This document shows positions 5,439-8,192 of a stretch of 8,192 nucleotides of DNA, piece after piece (position 1 is the stretch's first letter; every line of letters begins with the position of its first letter). The DNA is from Bacteroidales bacterium UBA3623. Its GTDB lineage: Bacteria > Bacteroidota > Bacteroidia > Bacteroidales > UBA932. A program made the position numbers and the translations under genes. The notes under the pieces were generated by a model. It was not told the DNA's origin and did no database searches. It saw only the letters and a list, made by a program, of their open reading frames with translations. Where the stretch lies: the NCBI GenBank assembly GCA_002373715.1, contig DFLI01000136.1, forward strand, positions 1 through 8,192. Direction: 5' to 3'.

Positions 5439-6746
5439 ATGGCACTTGTAGCGATAGTCGGGAGACCGAACGTAGGAAAGTCAACGCTTTTTAACCGCCT
5501 GGTGGGAATGCGCCAGGCTATAGTAGATGAAACCGCCGGCGTAACCCGTGACCGCCATTATGGAAAATGCGAGTGGTGCGGCCGGGAATTCTCCGTGGTG
5601 GACACGGGTGGCTATACCTCCAATTCAGATGACGTTTTCGAAGACGCCATCCGCCGCCAGGTGGGCATTGCCATTGAAGAGGCCGATGTAGTCCTGTTCA
5701 TGTGCGAGGCCGCCACGGGCATCACGGACTACGATTCCGAGATAGCCGATTTACTCCGCCGCTCCAAAAAGCCGGTCATCCTCTGCGTGAACAAGGTGGA
5801 CACCGGCGAAAAGATGTACGACGCCTTCGACTTTTATGCCCTGGGCCTGGGAGAGGTATGGACCATATCGGCCGCCAACGGAAGCGGCACGGGAGACCTC
5901 CTGGACGAGATTCTCAAGGTCCTGCCGGAAGACGATGTACAGGCCGATGACCACGCCGACATCCCGCACATTGCCATTGTGGGCCGTCCCAACGTGGGAA
6001 AGAGTTCCCTCACCAATGCCCTGCTGGGAGAAGAGCGCAACATCGTTACGCCCGTGGCCGGTACCACGAGAGACTCCATCTCCACGTACTACAACAAGTT
6101 TGGCCATGAGTTCATGATTGTGGATACTGCCGGTATGCGCAAGAGGGGCAAGGTGACGGAAGACTTGGAGTTCTACTCCGTGCTCCGTGCCATGAGAACC
6201 ATCGAGCATTCGGACGTTTGCATCCTCATGATAGACGCCAACCTGGGTATGGAAGCCCAGGATATGAATATCTTCAACGTTATCCAGAAGAACCGTAAGG
6301 GCTGTGTAATTGTGGTGAACAAGTGGGACCTCTTTGAGAAGGACGTGAACACCATGAGGGACTATACGGAAGGCCTTAAGGCCCGTCTGGCCCCCTTCAA
6401 CGACATTCCCATCATCTTCACTTCCGTGCTTAACAAGCAGCGCATCCTGGACGTGCTGGACGCTGCCGCCCGCGTAGCTGCCAATATGGCAAGGAAGATT
6501 CCTACATCGGCCCTGAACGATGCCCTGCTGCCCGAAATTGAGAACTACCCGCCGCCGGCATGGAAGGGCAAGTACATCAAGATTAAGTACGTAACCCAGC
6601 TGCCCACCCGCACTCCGCAGTTTGCCTTCTTCTGCAACCTGCCCCAGTGGGTGAAAGACCCTTACAAGCGTTTCCTGGAGAACAAACTCCGCGAACATTT
6701 CGATTTCGAGGGCTGTCCTATACAAGTTTATACTAGAGCAAAATAA
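5439..6746 (+). CDS. der: Ribosome biogenesis GTPase Der (EngA)
   Basis: The 435-residue protein has two consecutive GTPase domains and a C-terminal KH-like domain, the layout unique to Der/EngA, which is needed for maturation of the large ribosomal subunit. Domain 1 shows G1 GRPNVGKST (8-16), G3 DTGG (55-58) and G4 NKVD (118-121). After an acidic linker (about 164-174), domain 2 shows G1 GRPNVGKSS (182-190), G3 DTAG (229-232) and G4 NKWD (294-297). The KH-like part covers about 351-435 and includes the typical PPAWKGKYIKIKY region. Length is normal and all motifs are intact. The ATG at 5439 is chosen because MALVAIVGRPNVGKST is the standard N-terminus. The gene has its own promoter and an unusual structured leader. 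The stop is five bases before nadE, so the two are probably co-transcribed. Confidence 0.98.
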   Translation: MALVAIVGRPNVGKSTLFNRLVGMRQAIVDETAGVTRDRHYGKCEWCGREFSVVDTGGYTSNSDDVFEDAIRRQVGIAIEEADVVLFMCEAATGITDYDSEIADLLRRSKKPVILCVNKVDTGEKMYDAFDFYALGLGEVWTISAANGSGTGDLLDEILKVLPEDDVQADDHADIPHIAIVGRPNVGKSSLTNALLGEERNIVTPVAGTTRDSISTYYNKFGHEFMIVDTAGMRKRGKVTEDLEFYSVLRAMRTIEHSDVCILMIDANLGMEAQDMNIFNVIQKNRKGCVIVVNKWDLFEKDVNTMRDYTEGLKARLAPFNDIPIIFTSVLNKQRILDVLDAAARVAANMARKIPTSALNDALLPEIENYPPPAWKGKYIKIKYVTQLPTRTPQFAFFCNLPQWVKDPYKRFLENKLREHFDFEGCPIQVYTRAK

Positions 6747-6751
6747 AAGGT

Positions 6752-7489
6752 ATGTTTGATGCCGTGAAAGTGAAGGACGCATGCGTCCAATGGATCAGGG
6801 ACTGGTTTGAGCAGAACGGTCCCGGTTGCAATGCTGTGCTGGGTATTTCCGGCGGTAAGGACAGCAGCGTTTGCGCTGCGCTTTGCGCCGAAGCCCTGGG
6901 AAAGGACAGGGTGATTGGTGTCACCATGCCCAACGGCGTCCAGCCGGACATCAACGATTCCTTCCATCTCATTGATCACCTGGGTATCCGCCGGTACAAC
7001 GTGAATATCGGCTCTGCCTTTGAGGCCCTTATGGCAGAAGTGGAGTCTGAACTGGGTCACGAGGCCAGCAGACAGACGCGCATCAACATGGCTCCGCGCC
7101 TGAGGATGACCACCCTTTACGCCATTTCCCAGAGCAATAACGGCCGGGTGGTAAACACCTGCAATCTTTCGGAAGACTGGGTGGGATACAGCACCCGCTA
7201 CGGAGATGCAGCGGGAGACTTTTCCCCCCTGGGCGGCCTCACCGTGCAGGAAGTGGTGGCCATTGGCAAAGTGCTGAGCCTTCCCCTGGAACTGGTGGAA
7301 AAGGCTCCTTCCGACGGCCTCACCGGCCTTACGGACGAGGATAATCTGGGCTTCACCTATGCCGTGCTGGACAAGTATATCCGCACCGGCGTATGCGAAG
7401 ACCCTGACACCAAGGCCCGCATAGATCACAAGCACGTGACCAACCTGTTTAAACTCAAGCCCATTCCTCATTTTGAGCCGGGAATCTAG
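6752..7489 (+). CDS. nadE: NAD(+) synthetase, ammonia-dependent form
   Basis: The 245-residue enzyme adenylates nicotinic acid adenine dinucleotide with ATP and amidates it to NAD, the last step of NAD synthesis, in the cytoplasm. It has the N-type ATP pyrophosphatase P-loop SGGKDSS (33-39), the APRLRMTTLY region (114-123), NLSEDWVGYSTRYGD (138-152) and the closing KAPSDGLTGLTDEDNLGF (184-201), all typical of NadE. There is no N-terminal nitrilase-like glutaminase domain, so ammonia rather than glutamine is the expected direct nitrogen donor unless an amidotransferase partner exists. It is near the short end of the family (245 versus about 275 residues in E. coli), but the active site is complete. 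The gene begins five bases after der and ends directly against the next ATG. PRPP from prs upstream is a precursor of the same pathway. Confidence 0.95.
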   Translation: MFDAVKVKDACVQWIRDWFEQNGPGCNAVLGISGGKDSSVCAALCAEALGKDRVIGVTMPNGVQPDINDSFHLIDHLGIRRYNVNIGSAFEALMAEVESELGHEASRQTRINMAPRLRMTTLYAISQSNNGRVVNTCNLSEDWVGYSTRYGDAAGDFSPLGGLTVQEVVAIGKVLSLPLELVEKAPSDGLTGLTDEDNLGFTYAVLDKYIRTGVCEDPDTKARIDHKHVTNLFKLKPIPHFEPGI

Positions 7490-8192
7490 ATGAAGAATAT
7501 CCTTTTTTTGCTGGTAGCTTTGCTGTGCACTCTCCCGCTTCTGGCCGGAGAGCCGTATTTCTGCACCCGTCCCGGTACAAAATTGCACTACCAGCGGTAT
7601 AAAGTCAAGAATAACAAGCTTTCCCAAACCACCCTGTTCGAGATAGAGTCCAATACCGGCTCCCAGGTCAAGTATGCCGTTACCATGAAAAAGAGTAACG
7701 GCAGTGATTTGTTCGGCGGCAGGACCCTTCTGACGGCCTATATTGCCCCCAATGGAGACACCTCTCTGGATTTTGGGCAGACGGTCAAGAGCTTTGTCCA
7801 GAACATTTTTCCCAGTGCCAGAATTACGGCTACGGAGTCCATGGCCATTCTTCCGGCCGATATGCAGCCCGGCGACACCCTGCCCGAAACCCATTGTACC
7901 GTGAAGATGGCGGGCATTTCGGCCTATTTCCATGTGACGGGCCGGCATGTCCTGCGCCGGGAGAGAATCACTACGCCTGCCGGCACCTTCGACTGTGTAG
8001 TGGTCCGGGATTTCAAGGAGGAAGACGTCCCTCTCCATCACAAAGATAACTGGTTGGACAGCTACTATGCGCCGGGTTTAGGTTATGTCCGTCACGACAT
8101 TTACGACAGTAACATGCGCGTAATAGAAAGCGAGGTGCTGGTCAGTATTGAGACGCCCGGTGCTCTGCCTGCAGCCAGTGATGGTCGACCCT
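7490..8192 (+). CDS. Secreted protein, DUF3108/TapB-like, partial at the window end
   Basis: The reading frame opens with an ATG that directly follows the nadE stop codon (TAG 7487-7489) and stays open for 234 codons to the window edge, so the C-terminus is missing. Residues 1-19 or 1-20 form a clear signal peptide: a lysine, a long hydrophobic core and a small-residue cleavage region (LLAG-EP). The Cys at 13 lies in a poor lipobox context, so a soluble periplasmic protein is expected. The mature part is rich in beta-strand-like segments. It ends with the pattern TTPAGTFDCVVVRDF (161-175) followed by SYYAPGLGYVRHDIYDS (191-207), which resembles the DUF3108/TapB-like families seen in Bacteroidota. 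These have no established biochemical role that I know of. The family assignment is from memory of the pattern and is moderate only; the coding call itself is strong. Confidence 0.85.
   Translation, partial: MKNILFLLVALLCTLPLLAGEPYFCTRPGTKLHYQRYKVKNNKLSQTTLFEIESNTGSQVKYAVTMKKSNGSDLFGGRTLLTAYIAPNGDTSLDFGQTVKSFVQNIFPSARITATESMAILPADMQPGDTLPETHCTVKMAGISAYFHVTGRHVLRRERITTPAGTFDCVVVRDFKEEDVPLHHKDNWLDSYYAPGLGYVRHDIYDSNMRVIESEVLVSIETPGALPAASDGRP

Noticed and set aside
5751..6782. A 343-codon open frame on the minus strand.
   Set aside because: It is antisense to der, whose two GTPase domains are unmistakable. It is a composition-driven shadow.
7503..7509. Run of seven Ts in the signal peptide codons (with a similar run at 3301-3307 in the LtaS-like gene) as a slippage or frameshift site.
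   Set aside because: Both frames continue intact through the runs and encode hydrophobic or aromatic residues expected there.
6728..8041. A 437-codon open frame on the minus strand.
   Set aside because: It lies fully antisense to nadE and the signal-peptide-bearing gene, both of which have clear protein features. The translation shows no recognisable motif, and such shadows are expected from GC-rich codon bias.

Overview
The window looks like an ordinary chromosomal housekeeping segment from a member of Bacteroidota, probably Bacteroidales with a moderately high GC content. The reasons are TAnnTTTG-type -7 promoter elements (TACCTTTG, TAAATTTG, TATCTTTG), weak or absent Shine-Dalgarno sequences with A/T-rich leaders, and proteins that resemble Bacteroidales family members (PRPP synthetase, LtaS-like sulfatase-fold transferase, a small Cys-containing membrane protein). 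Genus cannot be assigned from the sequence alone. No mobile element, CRISPR array, rRNA or tRNA gene was found.

Layout: positions 1-47 contain nothing identifiable. tadA (tRNA adenosine deaminase) lies on the minus strand at 48-482. A 60-base gap holds a nearly perfect 34-bp palindrome that carries two divergent -7 elements, one for tadA and one for the plus-strand block. That block is tightly packed: engB (ribosome-assembly GTPase), prs (PRPP synthetase), an 80-residue Cys-containing membrane protein, a diacylglycerol-kinase-type lipid kinase, and a 688-residue LtaS-like membrane phosphotransferase. Junctions are 4-base overlaps or gaps of 1-3 bases, so this is almost certainly one operon.

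A second promoter lies just after the LtaS-like gene and starts a block of der (double-domain ribosome GTPase), nadE (ammonia-dependent NAD synthetase) and a secreted protein cut by the window end. The roughly 75-base der leader contains a G-rich tract that can be drawn either as a hairpin or as a G-quadruplex, followed by an A/T hairpin that touches the start codon.

Functionally, tadA, engB and der serve translation and ribosome assembly. prs makes PRPP, which feeds nucleotide and NAD synthesis, and nadE completes NAD synthesis. The lipid kinase and LtaS-like enzyme may form an envelope module in which diacylglycerol released by head-group transfer is rephosphorylated; that pairing is inference. 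I did not find a clearly new multi-gene system. The most distinctive signals are the palindromic divergent promoter, the der leader, the lipid kinase/LtaS pair and the small Cys protein.
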